64,000 nt of DNA from positions 62,001 to 126,000 of the forward strand of contig CAUJDF010000103.1 of NCBI GenBank assembly GCA_963169045.1, written 5' to 3'. The stretch is from Myxococcota bacterium (GTDB lineage: Bacteria > Myxococcota_A > Bradymonadia > UBA7976 > UBA1532). Shown here one piece after another: positions 1 to 9,033 of the stretch; the first letter of the stretch is position 1, and every line of letters starts with the position of its first letter. The translations under genes were made by a program, and so were the position numbers. The notes under the pieces were generated by a model that ran no database searches, had not been told where the DNA came from, and saw only the letters and a program-made list of their open reading frames with translations.

Positions 1-661
1 CCATGAAGCGGCCGCGGCAGTCCACGTCGGTGTTGCGCTCGCAGGTGCCATCCTGCTTGCAGCAGGCGCCGACCTCGGGCTGCCGGCACGGGTTCGGCTC
101 GCACATGACGGCGTCGCCCATGAAGGTGTTGCCGTCGCGGCACCGCACGCGGTCGATCACGCGGCAGTTGCCCTGCGGCGTGCAGCAGGCGCCGACCTCG
201 ACCGGTCCGCACGGGTCCGGATCGCAGGTCAGGTCCGCGCCCTGCCACGTCCAGTTCTCGCGAGCGCACTGGACGCGGTCGCGGATCTCGCAGGCGCCGA
301 GCGGCGAGCAGCAGGCGCCGGTCTCGGGCGCGCCGCAGAGGCCCACGCTGCACTGGCTGCCCGGCCCGCGGAAGTCGCCGCCCGCGGAGAGGCAGGCGCC
401 GGCCTCGCGCGCGGCGCACATGCCGTCGGCCGCGCAGCAAGCGCCGATCTGGCCGCGATCGCAGGGGTCCGGGTCGCACGACGCCGCGCCGTTGAAGAGG
501 CCGCCCCGGTCGGAGCACTCGAAGGCGGTCGACAGGGAGCAGCCCTGCGCGCAGCAGGCGCCCACGACGCCGCCGTCGGCGCCGTCCGCGCTGTCGGGCG
601 TGCTGTCGCAGGCGGCGAGGACGGCGAGCGCCGCCAGCGTGAAGATGCGGAAGTTCCTCAT
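1..661 (-). CDS. Cys-rich tandem-repeat lipoprotein (3' end beyond left edge)
   Basis: The open frame reads leftward from an ATG at 661 and runs off the window with 220 codons visible. The N-terminus is a short signal peptide ending in a lipobox (VLAAC), so the product is probably a membrane-anchored exported lipoprotein. The rest is at least five copies of a roughly 40-residue unit that opens with GACC and has regularly spaced cysteines, usually closing in a xPC motif (DPDPC, PNPC). Units of this GACC type recur in exported proteins of Myxococcota and Planctomycetes, but no function is known to me. The opposite strand is also open here but lacks any recognisable product. The gene is divergent from the cytochrome gene at 804. 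Confidence 0.8.
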   Translation of the reverse strand, partial: MRNFRIFTLAALAVLAACDSTPDSADGADGGVVGACCAQGCSLSTAFECSDRGGLFNGAASCDPDPCDRGQIGACCAADGMCAAREAGACLSAGGDFRGPGSQCSVGLCGAPETGACCSPLGACEIRDRVQCARENWTWQGADLTCDPDPCGPVEVGACCTPQGNCRVIDRVRCRDGNTFMGDAVMCEPNPCRQPEVGACCKQDGTCERNTDVDCRGRFM

Positions 662-803
662 GGTTTCGGGAGCATAGCGGATCGGCCGCCGGAGGCGACT
701 CCTCGCCGGCGAGGCGGCGCGCCGCGCTGGCCAATTCCGTTTGGTTTCGGGAGGATGGCCGCCGTTCGCGCGACAGTGCGTCGTCGAGGCGGGAAGGCGG
801 AGC
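662..803. promoter_or_regulatory. Divergent intergenic region with a 14-bp palindrome
   Basis: This 142-bp gap separates two divergent lipoprotein genes and must carry both promoters. It holds a perfect palindrome CCTCGCCGGCGAGG at 701-714 and two direct copies of GGTTTCGGGAG near its two ends (about 662 and 744). No convincing -10/-35 pair was identified. An operator role for the palindrome is only a possibility, because GC-rich palindromes are common in this DNA. Confidence 0.25.
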
Positions 804-1952
804 ATGCGCCGGGTGCTGGGATGGGTGGTCGCGCTGGCCGCGGGCTGCGGCGGGGACGCGGGCGATGGCGCGCCGTCCGACGCAGGCGCCCCCGACGCCG
901 CCGTCGACGCGCGCGGTCCCGACGCGGAGGCCGCGCCGCCGGACGCCGCGCCGCCGGACGCCGCGCCGCCGGACGCCGCGCCGCCGGACGCCGCGCCGCC
1001 GGACGCCGCGCCGGATGCAGCCCCCCCCTGGGCTCCGCCCGTCGTCCGGTACCCGGGCCGCGACGACGGCCGCGAGTTCCGGCTCTCCGAGACGGGCCTC
1101 TACCGCGACCCCGCCGCGGGCCAGCTGGCGCCGGATCTCGTCGAGTTCACGCCGGCGTTCGCGCTGTGGTCCGACGGGAGCCGCAAGACCCGCTGGCTGC
1201 GAGTGCCCGCCGGCGCCCGCATCGACACGAGTGAGATGGACGACTGGCGGCTGCCGGTCGGCGCCATGCTCTTCAAGGAATTCCGCCACCCCGACGGACG
1301 GCGGCTCGAGACCCGCCTCGTCGCGCGCATCGGCCCCGGCGAGCGGGATTACTGGTTCGGCGCGTTCGTCTGGACGGACGACGAGGCCGACGCCGTCTTC
1401 GCCCGCGAAGGGGCGACGAACGTGCGCGGCACGGACCACGACGTGCCGAGCGCGAAGCAGTGCGGCACGTGCCACAACGGCGAGCCGGGGCGAGCGCTCG
1501 GCCTCGCGGCCATCCAGCTCGCCACGGCGGAGGGCGGCCTCGAACGCCTCGCGCCCCTCATGACCGCCCCGCCGTCGGTCGGCGGCATCCCCGGACCGCC
1601 CGGCGATGCGGCGACCGCCGCGGCCCTCGGCTACCTGCACGGCAACTGCGCGCACTGCCACAACCCGCGCGGCGCCGCGCGGCCCGACACCGACATGGAC
1701 CTGACGCTGGCGGTCGGCGATCGCACGCCGGAGGCGACGGCCATCTTCCGCACCACCGTCGGCGTGCCCACGCAGAATTTCATGGACGCGGAGCGGCCGA
1801 TCCGCGTCGTCGCCGGCGATGCCGGGCAGAGCGCGCTCGTCTACCGCATGGCGGAGCGCGGCCCGCGGACGCAGATGCCGCCGCTGGCGACCGAGGTGGT
1901 GCACGAGGAGGGGGTGGCGACGGTGCGCGCCTGGATCGACGCGCTCCGCTGA
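804..1952 (+). CDS. Diheme c-type cytochrome-like lipoprotein
   Basis: The 382-aa product starts at ATG 804, preceded by GGAAGG, rather than at the frame's first possible start 21 codons upstream, because 804 begins a clean signal peptide with lipobox (ALAAGC). A low-complexity Pro-Asp-Ala linker follows. The mature part contains two haem c sites, CGTCH at residue 220 and CAHCH at residue 282. The block before the first haem (LWSDGSRKTRW, then a Trp-rich stretch ending in a Lys-Glu-Phe motif) matches the HNE_0200/SO2930-type family of predicted diheme proteins. A periplasmic or outer-membrane electron-transfer role is inferred. The gene converges with the minus-strand cytochrome gene, the two stops being 4 bp apart. 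Confidence 0.85.
   Translation: MRRVLGWVVALAAGCGGDAGDGAPSDAGAPDAAVDARGPDAEAAPPDAAPPDAAPPDAAPPDAAPPDAAPDAAPPWAPPVVRYPGRDDGREFRLSETGLYRDPAAGQLAPDLVEFTPAFALWSDGSRKTRWLRVPAGARIDTSEMDDWRLPVGAMLFKEFRHPDGRRLETRLVARIGPGERDYWFGAFVWTDDEADAVFAREGATNVRGTDHDVPSAKQCGTCHNGEPGRALGLAAIQLATAEGGLERLAPLMTAPPSVGGIPGPPGDAATAAALGYLHGNCAHCHNPRGAARPDTDMDLTLAVGDRTPEATAIFRTTVGVPTQNFMDAERPIRVVAGDAGQSALVYRMAERGPRTQMPPLATEVVHEEGVATVRAWIDALR
931..1005 (+). repeat. Five perfect copies of a 15-bp unit encoding a Pro-Pro-Asp-Ala-Ala linker
   Basis: The unit CCGCGCCGCCGGACG is repeated five times without a mismatch inside the lipoprotein linker. It keeps the reading frame and lengthens an unstructured tether between the lipid anchor and the haem domain. 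Copy number is likely to vary between strains through slippage. Confidence 0.9.
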
Positions 1953-1956
1953 AGCC

Positions 1957-3192
1957 TCACATGCCGACGGGCAGGCTGCACATGTCCATCACCTCGTTGT
2001 CGCCGGCGGGGATGGACTTGAGGAAGTGCGCGATGTCGGTGGCGTCCTCGTCGGTGAGGTTCGCGAAGGCGCCCATCGGGCCGGAGGGCATGGGCGGGCA
2101 GATGCCTTCGCCCTCGGCGTCGACGCCTTCCTTGAGGGCGCGCACGATCTGCTCGATCGTCCACTCGCCGGTGCCGAACTCGGGGTGGGGCGTGAGGTTG
2201 GCCGAAACCGGCGTGCCGAACGGCGGTCCGATCGGGAACTCGCGCCCGCCCTGGAAGGCGCGGCTCCAGTCGCGGGGCTCCATCGCCGGCGGCATCGTCT
2301 CGGGCGTGTGGCACTCGAGGCAGGCGCCGATGTTGGCGGCGATGTAGCGGCCGCGCTCGGCGCGCTCGCGCTCGGGGTAGTCGGCGGCCGGCGCCGGGAG
2401 GATCGCGAGGTCGACGACCGGGACGGGCATCGGGAAGGCCGCGAACGGCGGCTGGCTCGGCGGCACCTGGTTGTCGACGCCGGGCACCGTCCGCAGGAAC
2501 GCGACGACCGCGTCGGCGTCTCCGGCGCTCATGTTGCCGAAGACGAAGTAGGGCATGAACGGGTGCAGCGCGGTGCCATCGGGGCGCACGCCGCGCAGGA
2601 ACATGTCCTTGATCTCTTCGTCGGAGCGGTTCGCGAGGCCCGTGGCGTCGTTCGTCAGGTTCGGCGGATTGACGCAGCCGACCTGGTCGTTCGCCGGGTC
2701 GATGTCGACGAGGCAGGTCGTGCCGGCGAGGTAGCGGGTCATGTCGGGGACGCCCATGTCGGTGGGCGTGTGGCAGTCGGTGCAGACCGCGAGCACGTTG
2801 ACGATGTACTCGCCGCGCTCGATCAGCGCCTGACCGCCCGCGCCGCCCGCGCCGCCCGCGCCGCCGGCACCGCCCGCGCCGCCCGCGCCGCCCGCACCGC
2901 CCGCGCCGCCGGCACCGCCGGCGCCGCCCGCACCGCCCGCGCCCCCGGCACCACCCGCGCCGCCGGCACCGCCCGCGCCACCCGCGCCGCCAACGCCGCC
3001 GGCACCACCCGCGCCACCCGCGCCGCCCGCGCCGCCGACGCCACCTTCGCCGCCGGCACCACCTGCGCCGCCCGCGCCGCCTTCGCCGCCGACGCCACCG
3101 GCGCCGCCCGCGCCGTCATCGTCGTCGCCGTCGTCGTCGCACCCCCAGGCCGCCAGGGCCAGGACCAGCACCGCCCAACGCACCACGCGCAT
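1957..3192 (-). CDS. Diheme cytochrome c lipoprotein with long Gly-Gly-Ala linker
   Basis: The 411-aa product begins at ATG 3192 with a signal peptide and lipobox (LAAWGC), an Asp-rich stretch, then about 95 residues of GGA/GGV/GGE triplets. Two cytochrome c domains follow, with haem motifs CTDCH (residue 137) and CLECH (residue 291), each preceded by an RGxYI motif typical of the diheme cytochrome subunits associated with alcohol or aldehyde dehydrogenases. It probably transfers electrons at the outer face of a membrane. No dehydrogenase partner lies beside it, so the donor is unknown. Larger open frames extending upstream of 3192 are out-of-context read-through with no signal sequence. Confidence 0.88.
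   Translation of the reverse strand: MRVVRWAVLVLALAAWGCDDDGDDDDGAGGAGGVGGEGGAGGAGGAGGEGGVGGAGGAGGAGGAGGVGGAGGAGGAGGAGGAGGAGGAGGAGGAGGAGGAGGAGGAGGAGGAGGAGGAGGQALIERGEYIVNVLAVCTDCHTPTDMGVPDMTRYLAGTTCLVDIDPANDQVGCVNPPNLTNDATGLANRSDEEIKDMFLRGVRPDGTALHPFMPYFVFGNMSAGDADAVVAFLRTVPGVDNQVPPSQPPFAAFPMPVPVVDLAILPAPAADYPERERAERGRYIAANIGACLECHTPETMPPAMEPRDWSRAFQGGREFPIGPPFGTPVSANLTPHPEFGTGEWTIEQIVRALKEGVDAEGEGICPPMPSGPMGAFANLTDEDATDIAHFLKSIPAGDNEVMDMCSLPVGM
2833..3114 (-). repeat. Degenerate 9-bp tandem tract encoding Gly-Gly-X
   Basis: About 280 bp of GGC/GCC-type triplets code for a Gly-Gly-Ala/Val/Glu linker in the diheme lipoprotein. Similar tracts occur in the lipoproteins at 3970-5664 and 33534-36362, so this is a recurrent linker style in the genome rather than a mobile repeat. 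Confidence 0.85.
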
Positions 3193-3287
3193 GTCGCTCC
3201 CCTCTCCGCCGCGGCCCGGCGCCGCGGTCCACGTCGTCCGTCTCACGGGTGAGGAGATGGAGGGCGAGCGGCGGCAGTTTCGGGCGT

Positions 3288-3986
3288 TCAGCGCGCGGGC
3301 GCGTCGTCGCACGCGTCGCCGCGCCCGTCGAGGTCGGTGTCGATCTGGTCCCAGTTGCGCGCGCGCGGGCAGTTGTCGTGGACGTTGGCCACCTCGTCGC
3401 CGTCGAGGTCGTCGTCGCACGCGTCGCCGGCGCCGTCGCGGTCGGTGTCGTCCTGGGCGGGATCGGCGTCGAACGGGCAGACGTCGCGCGCGTCGGTCAC
3501 GCCGTCGCCGTCCCCGTCCGGTCCCGCGGCGGCGACGACGGGCCCGGCGTCGCTCTCGCCGACCCCACCGTCGGCGACGTGGTCGACGGCGGCCCAGACC
3601 CGCCCGTCCTCGCCCCACTGCAGCCACTTGCCGACCTTGTGCCCGCGCTCGTAGACACCCTCTTGCGCCTTCTGGCCCGTGGCGTACCAGCGCGTCCAGC
3701 GGCCGTGCTTCTCGCCGTCGAGGTACTCGCCCTGCTCGCGCGGCAGCCCGCTCTCGAACCAGCGTCGCCACGGCCCGTGGCGCACGAAGTCGTCGTCGGG
3801 GCCGAGGCGCTGGCACCACTGCCGCGTGCCCTGCGGCGGACCGAGCCCCGTCGGCTCGGCGCCCTCCGGGCACGCGAGGCCCGGCGCCCGCCGCATCGCC
3901 CACCAGGTGGCGACGCCGCCCGCGGCCGCGCCCGTCAGCAGTCCTGCGATGAGCCCCGCGACGAACCGGCTAGAGGGTGCAGGCAT
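3288..3986 (-). CDS. Membrane-anchored YwqK/MORN-like and TSP3 repeat protein
   Basis: The 232-aa protein starts at ATG 3986, 17 bp inside the end of the preceding gene, so it is probably translationally coupled to it. It has an N-terminal hydrophobic segment (residues about 8-28) serving as signal or anchor. Residues about 60-120 carry a repeat of the type HGxWxxW...G, as in the YwqK family also annotated as antitoxins, here more likely a structural repeat. The C-terminus has two Asp-rich, Cys-containing units (DxDxDG...DxCP) of thrombospondin type 3 character, expected to bind calcium. An extracytoplasmic surface role fits the neighbouring genes. Confidence 0.75.
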   Translation of the reverse strand: MPAPSSRFVAGLIAGLLTGAAAGGVATWWAMRRAPGLACPEGAEPTGLGPPQGTRQWCQRLGPDDDFVRHGPWRRWFESGLPREQGEYLDGEKHGRWTRWYATGQKAQEGVYERGHKVGKWLQWGEDGRVWAAVDHVADGGVGESDAGPVVAAAGPDGDGDGVTDARDVCPFDADPAQDDTDRDGAGDACDDDLDGDEVANVHDNCPRARNWDQIDTDLDGRGDACDDAPAR

Positions 3987-5664
3987 CACCGATGCCGTCG
4001 CCGTTCGTGTCGCGCTGGTCGGGGTTGGAGAGCAGCAAGCAGTTGTCCACGGCGTCGCCGGCGCCGTCGCCGTCCACGTCGTCGACGCAGGCATCGCCCA
4101 CGGCATTGCCCTCGGCCATCTCCTGGCCGGGGTTGGCCACGAGCGGGCAGTTGTCGAAGTCGTTGGCCACGCCGTCGTCGTCCGCGTCGCCCTCTTCGCC
4201 GCAAGCGGCCGGATCCTGGTCGGAATTCGGGAAGGCCGGGCAGTTGTCGAAGCACGCGTCGCGCTGGCCGGCCTCGCAGGGCAGCACGTCGGGCAGGAAG
4301 TCGGGCACGCCGTCCCCGTCGCTATCGAGCACGCCGCGATCGCCCCCGTCGCACGCGTCGCCCGCGCCGTCGCCGTCGCCGTCGGCCTGCCCCGGGTTGG
4401 GCGCCTCGGGGCAGTTGTCGCGCTCGTTCACGACGCCGTCGCCGTCGCGATCGGCGTCACACGCGTCGCCGCGCCCGTCGGCGTCGGTGTCGAGCTGCGA
4501 GAAGTTGGCGGCCTGCGGGCAGTTGTCGCGCCCGTTCAGCACCTCGTCACCATCGACATCGTCGTCGCACGCGTCGCCGTCGCCGTCGCCGTCGAGATCC
4601 GCCTGGTCGCGGTTGGCGTCCTGCGGGCAGTTGTCGTCGGCCTCCTCGACCCCGTCGCCGTCTTGATCGAGACAGATCGCCTGCTGGTCCGCGTTGCTGA
4701 TGAAGGGGCAGTTGTCGTCGTCGTTCTCGACGCCGTCGCCGTCGATGTCGTCGTCGCACGCGTCGCCCAGGCCGTCGCGATCGGCGTCGGCCTGGTCGGC
4801 GTCGACGACGCTCGGGCAGACGTCGTCCTCGTCGAGCACGTCGTCGCCGTCGGCGTCGGGATCGCAGACGTCGCCGACGCCGTCCTCGTCGAGATCCGCC
4901 TGGTCGCCGTTGGAGACGGCGCGGCAGTTGTCGCCCTCGTTCGGCACGGCGTCGCCGTCGAGGTCGTCGTCGCACGCGTCGCCCGCGCCGTCGCCGTCCT
5001 CGTCGTCCTGGCTGGGGTTGCGCACCTGCGGGCAGTTGTCGGCGTCGCCGGCCAGGCCGTCGCCGTCGGCGTCGCCCATGTCGACGGGCGGCGGCTCGCA
5101 GGCGTCGCCGCGCGCGTCGCCGAACGTGTTCGTCTGGTCCGCGTTGGCGTCGCGCGGGCAGTTGTCGAGCGGATCGTCGATGCCGTCACCGTCGGGATCG
5201 GCGTCGCAGACGTCGCCCTCGCCGTCGGAGTCGAGGTCCGCCTGGTCGGCGTTGCCCTGGAACGGGCAGTTGTCGTCGGCGTCGAGCAGGCCGTCGCCGT
5301 CATTGTCGCCCGGCGGGTTCATCCCGCCGGCGCCGCCGGCGCCGCCCACGCCGCCCGCGCCGCCCATGCCACCGGCGCCGCCTTCACCGCCGGCGCCGCC
5401 CATGCCACCCGCGCCGCCCATGCCACCGGCGCCGCCCATGCCACCGGCGCCGCCTTCGCCGCCAGCACCGCCGGCGCCGCCCTCGCCGCCGGCACCGCCC
5501 TCGCCACCGCCGCCGCCGCCGCCGCCTTCGCCACCGGCGCCGCCCTCGCCGCCCATGCCGCCGGCGCCGCCACCGGCGCCGCCGCCGCCGCTCTCCCCGC
5601 CGCATCCCACGAGGAGGCCGGCCGCCGCCACCGCCACGACGATCCATCTGCTGCCGAACATCAT
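3970..5664 (-). CDS. Calcium-binding TSP3-repeat lipoprotein
   Basis: The 564-aa product has a signal peptide with lipobox (LLVGC), a Gly-rich linker of about 90 residues, then roughly 12 thrombospondin type 3 units (DGDGxxDxxDNCPxxxNxDQxDxDxDGxGDxCD). In known proteins such repeats wrap calcium ions into a rigid rod. A stalk-like surface protein is the natural reading. Two adjacent ATGs (5664 and 5661) follow the purine-rich GAGAGGG; either could start translation. It lies 28 bp after the collagen-like gene and overlaps the next gene by 17 bp, which suggests one transcript from 8953 to 3288. The length of the gene is entirely repeat-driven. Confidence 0.88.
   Translation of the reverse strand: MMFGSRWIVVAVAAAGLLVGCGGESGGGGAGGGAGGMGGEGGAGGEGGGGGGGGEGGAGGEGGAGGAGGEGGAGGMGGAGGMGGAGGMGGAGGEGGAGGMGGAGGVGGAGGAGGMNPPGDNDGDGLLDADDNCPFQGNADQADLDSDGEGDVCDADPDGDGIDDPLDNCPRDANADQTNTFGDARGDACEPPPVDMGDADGDGLAGDADNCPQVRNPSQDDEDGDGAGDACDDDLDGDAVPNEGDNCRAVSNGDQADLDEDGVGDVCDPDADGDDVLDEDDVCPSVVDADQADADRDGLGDACDDDIDGDGVENDDDNCPFISNADQQAICLDQDGDGVEEADDNCPQDANRDQADLDGDGDGDACDDDVDGDEVLNGRDNCPQAANFSQLDTDADGRGDACDADRDGDGVVNERDNCPEAPNPGQADGDGDGAGDACDGGDRGVLDSDGDGVPDFLPDVLPCEAGQRDACFDNCPAFPNSDQDPAACGEEGDADDDGVANDFDNCPLVANPGQEMAEGNAVGDACVDDVDGDGAGDAVDNCLLLSNPDQRDTNGDGIGDACTL
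5323..5591 (-). repeat. Gly-Gly-Ala/Met/Glu-coding tandem tract
   Basis: A triplet-periodic tract of GGC/GCC-type codons forms the linker between the lipid anchor and the TSP3 rod. Short sub-blocks ([12 protein letters not shown]) recur several times, consistent with expansion by slippage or unequal exchange. Confidence 0.85.
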
Positions 5665-5692
5665 CCCTCTCGCGCGGGCCCGGGGCGCCCGC

Positions 5693-8600
5693 TCACAGGC
5701 TCGTGATGAGCTTCACGCCGTTCTTGCCGTCGGGGCCGCGCCGCCCGCCGCCGCCGCCCGCGGTGAACTGGCGGCCGTTGCCGCCGTTGCCGCCGTCGCG
5801 GCCCGGCGCGTTGCCGCCGGGCACGTTCTCGTAGGTCACGCCGCCGGTGGTGAACTGATGGCAGAACGGGCCGGGCGCCGGCGGCGGAGGGGCGATCTGG
5901 CCGCCCTGGTTCGCGCCGCCGGGCAGGTTCTTCTGCAGGCCGCCGCCGCCGCCGCCGCCCCCGACCGCGCCACCGCGGCCGGCGCAGGGCGCCCGTGTGA
6001 TCGAGCTCGGGAAGGAGCCGGCGTTGTTGCCGTTGAAGATCTGGCACGCGGTGGTGTCGTCGTGAAGGTCCTGCTCCGCGCCCGCCTGGCCGGCATGTCC
6101 GCCCGCCGCCGGGTCCGACCAGCCGGCGACCACGCCGCAGCCGGTCTGGCGCGTCACGAGCCCGGGGCCGCCGCCGCCGCCGTTGGGGCCCGCGCCCGCG
6201 CCGCCGACACCGCCGTCGCCCGAGCCACCGCCGCCGCCGCCGCCGCCGCCGGCGCCACCGCTCACGTCGATGTTCGCGGCGCCGATCTGGCGCACGTTCG
6301 CGCGGATCAGCACCACGCCGCCCCCCGCGCCACCGCCGCCCGCGCCACCGCCGCCGCCGCCGATATAGTAGGTGCCGCCGCCGCCGCCGCCCGCCGCGCC
6401 GCCCGTGCCGCCGGCGGCCTTGATCGTGACGCCGTGGTTGGCGACGACCGTGTCCGCCCAGATGAGGACGATCCCGCCGCCGTGTCCACCCGAGGTGCCG
6501 TTGCCGCCGGGGCCGCCGCGGAAGTTGGGCTGGTCGCTCGGGCAGGACAGCGAGCCGGCCGCGCCGCCGAGGCCGTCCTGACGGCCCGGGGTGCCGCGGC
6601 ACGTCGTGTTGCCGCCCGTCGTCCAGTTGCCCGCGCCGCCGCCGCCGCCGCCGTTCGCCCCGCCGCCGCCGAGGTAGATGCGGCCGGGCGCGCCGGCGGC
6701 GGTCGTGAGCTGACTGCCGGGATTGCGCGGCGCGCCGCCGCCGCCGCTGCGCATGTAGGTGCTGTTGGAGTTCGAGTTGCACATCTGCCCGGCGGCGCCC
6801 GCCTGACCGGCGACGCCGGCCGCGAGCGGGTTCACCACCGGCACGCGCGCGGGACAGGTGCCGCCATTGCCGCCGCGGCCGTTGGCGTCGGGCGTGCCGC
6901 CGCCGTTCTGGAGACTGCCGTTGCCGCCGCCGGCGGTCACGAGGCCGTCGTAGTTGTCGGCCTGCCCCACCGTCGTCGGCGGAAGGATGCCGGCCGCCGG
7001 GTTGGGCGCCGCCGCCGACCGGGCGCCGCCGAAGCCCTTCTCCGACATGTCGATGAGGCCGCCCTCTTCGATCGTCAACGTGCCCACGGCCCGGAAGGCG
7101 AGCACGCCGCCCTGCGTCCCGTTCCACCCCTCGGCCGTGAGCACGCCGCCGTTGCGGATGGTCACGTGCCGGTACGTGGGCACGCGCTGGACCATCACGC
7201 GGTCGCGGACGCCGTCGTAGTAGTAGCGCAGGCCGCGCTGCAGGACGACCTGCGTGTTGTTGATGGCCTCGAGCTGCACCACCTCGTAGCGGCCGATATT
7301 GCTGGCGTTCGGCGAGGTGTTCTTCTTGAGCGCGATCACCAGCAGCTCGTCACCGGGGGTCAGGTCCGCCGGCACGCGGTCCAGCGTCATCGTCGTCGCG
7401 AGCGCCGACACCGTGTTCGTGAGCCGATACTGTGGCGCGTCGGCCACACCGAAGCTCACCCCGTGCGCGGCGTTGTTGATGTTGCGCGTGTTGAGCATCG
7501 GGGGGTTGTCCGGCCCCTCTTCGACCTCGGGATCGAACGACGGGTTCGGGAACGGCACCTCGAGATCGGCGAGGTTGCACACGTCGACGTCGACGTCGCG
7601 CAGGCAGTCGGGATCGTTGCAGTCGACGACGTTGTCGCCGTCGTTGTCGACGCCGTCCTGACAGCGATCGTTGGTGTTCTCGTCGATGCGGCAGTAGTTC
7701 AGCCACGGGCGCTGCGGGTCGGGCACGATCAGCCGCGCCGGCTCGAAGCACTGCTTCGTCAGGCAGGCGCTCCAGACGTCGTTCTCTTCGTCGTACTCGT
7801 ACTGGCCCCAGCCGTTGGCGACGTTGCACGGGATCGGAATTCCGCAGCCGGCGAGCGCATTTCCGGCCTCCTGGCACAGGATCTGGCCGTTGTCGGCCAC
7901 GCCGCGGAACGCCTGCCCCGCCGGGCACTGGTTGCCGGCGAGCGGGTTCGCGTTGGGCACCCAGCGCCCCTGGTTGTCGATGATCTGCCGCGGCACGCCG
8001 TTCGCGTCGGCGACGAACACCCCGCCCTGCATCACCGTGGAGCCGGTCGTCACCACGTTGCCGGCGAACCGCGTCGCGCCGCGCAGCTCGATGCGCCGGT
8101 CGTTGGCGTTGGCGCCGCGGCGCCCGGCGATGACGAGCGCGTTGGCCTGCGCGTCGTTGCTCACCACCGCCGTGCCCTGCACCTCGCCGATGCGGTCGCG
8201 CGCGTCCGTCGACTTGAACACCACCGTCGACTTGTCGATGGTCAGGCCGCCGTTGGCGATGTCGACACCCGACTCCGACTTCGCGAGGTACGCGTTCGGC
8301 AGACGGCCGCCGAGCCGGTCGGCGTCGGCGGCGCGCTCGACGGTGAGCTCGAGCGGCGGCGCCAGCTGCTGCAGCTTGGCGAGGATCTGCTCGGGCGTGT
8401 CGGCGACACCGCCGCCTCCGTTGCCAGCGGGCCCCGGCGGGCCCTGGGGACCGGCGGGACCGACCGGCCCCTGGGGCCCCTGCAGCCCCGCCGGGTTGCC
8501 GACCCACCGGCCGTTGGCGTCGATCACCACGTTGCCGCCGACGGCGACGGTCACCGCGTCGACGGCACCGCCGCGCAGGCTCTGCGCCACGAGCGCATAG

Positions 8601-8953
8601 GGCACGGCCGCGAGGCGCGTGCGCGGCTCGAGCCGGTCGCCGTCGACCTCGAGCTGCAGGTACTGGGCGCCCGAGACGACCGCCGGCGTCAGCGGGACGG
8701 TCGCGCCGAGCAGGACGCTGTAGTAGCCGCCCTGCAGCGCGACGCCACGGTGCGTCTCGGACCAGATCGGCGCGCCGCCCTGCGCCTGCGCGTACAGCGC
8801 GAAGCCCAGGTCGACGTCGCCCTCGATCGGCAGCCCGTCCTCGTCGACCAGGAGTCCCTCCTGATTGACGAGTCCGGGGACCTGCGCCTGCGCCGCGCCG
8901 CCGATCGCGACGAGCAAGGCCACGAGCGCCGCACGTCGGAGATACGTCCCCAT
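5693..8953 (-). CDS. Large exported collagen-like and glycine-rich surface protein
   Basis: The 1086-aa protein starts at ATG 8953 behind a strong GGAGGGGGA site. A signal peptide (cleavage near AQA-QV, residue 23) precedes a module of about 100 residues (VNQEGLLVDEDGLPIEG...) often found at the head of bacterial phage-tail-like or collagen-like surface proteins. A short collagen-like Gly-X-Y run (about 8 triplets, near residue 155), an assembly-like region with WVGNP/RWVPN motifs, and a Cys/Asp segment containing QDGVDNDGDNVVDCNDPDC as in MopE-like proteins follow. The final 400 residues are extremely Gly-rich (runs of 6-11 Gly). It is first in the 8953->3288 gene run. A fibrous surface or matrix role is inferred; no enzyme domain was seen. 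Confidence 0.85.
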   Translation of the reverse strand: MGTYLRRAALVALLVAIGGAAQAQVPGLVNQEGLLVDEDGLPIEGDVDLGFALYAQAQGGAPIWSETHRGVALQGGYYSVLLGATVPLTPAVVSGAQYLQLEVDGDRLEPRTRLAAVPYALVAQSLRGGAVDAVTVAVGGNVVIDANGRWVGNPAGLQGPQGPVGPAGPQGPPGPAGNGGGGVADTPEQILAKLQQLAPPLELTVERAADADRLGGRLPNAYLAKSESGVDIANGGLTIDKSTVVFKSTDARDRIGEVQGTAVVSNDAQANALVIAGRRGANANDRRIELRGATRFAGNVVTTGSTVMQGGVFVADANGVPRQIIDNQGRWVPNANPLAGNQCPAGQAFRGVADNGQILCQEAGNALAGCGIPIPCNVANGWGQYEYDEENDVWSACLTKQCFEPARLIVPDPQRPWLNYCRIDENTNDRCQDGVDNDGDNVVDCNDPDCLRDVDVDVCNLADLEVPFPNPSFDPEVEEGPDNPPMLNTRNINNAAHGVSFGVADAPQYRLTNTVSALATTMTLDRVPADLTPGDELLVIALKKNTSPNASNIGRYEVVQLEAINNTQVVLQRGLRYYYDGVRDRVMVQRVPTYRHVTIRNGGVLTAEGWNGTQGGVLAFRAVGTLTIEEGGLIDMSEKGFGGARSAAAPNPAAGILPPTTVGQADNYDGLVTAGGGNGSLQNGGGTPDANGRGGNGGTCPARVPVVNPLAAGVAGQAGAAGQMCNSNSNSTYMRSGGGGAPRNPGSQLTTAAGAPGRIYLGGGGANGGGGGGAGNWTTGGNTTCRGTPGRQDGLGGAAGSLSCPSDQPNFRGGPGGNGTSGGHGGGIVLIWADTVVANHGVTIKAAGGTGGAAGGGGGGTYYIGGGGGGAGGGGAGGGVVLIRANVRQIGAANIDVSGGAGGGGGGGGGSGDGGVGGAGAGPNGGGGGPGLVTRQTGCGVVAGWSDPAAGGHAGQAGAEQDLHDDTTACQIFNGNNAGSFPSSITRAPCAGRGGAVGGGGGGGGLQKNLPGGANQGGQIAPPPPAPGPFCHQFTTGGVTYENVPGGNAPGRDGGNGGNGRQFTAGGGGGRRGPDGKNGVKLITSL

Positions 8954-9033
8954 CGCTGATCCCCCTCCCCTGAGGGGAGAAGATAACCAGCGCGCGTCCA
9001 GCCATGGCAGAAAAAGTTACGGCGGACGTAAAT

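Noticed and set aside
3288-3986. Toxin-antitoxin system because of the YwqK-like repeat
   Set aside because: The protein is exported and carries TSP3 units, and no toxin gene is adjacent; the repeat is better read as structural.
4694-8959. Very long plus-strand open frame opposite the collagen-like and TSP3 genes
   Set aside because: It is an antisense shadow. High GC removes stop codons, the translation is Ala/Arg/Val-rich with no domain, and the minus strand carries signal peptides and known repeats.
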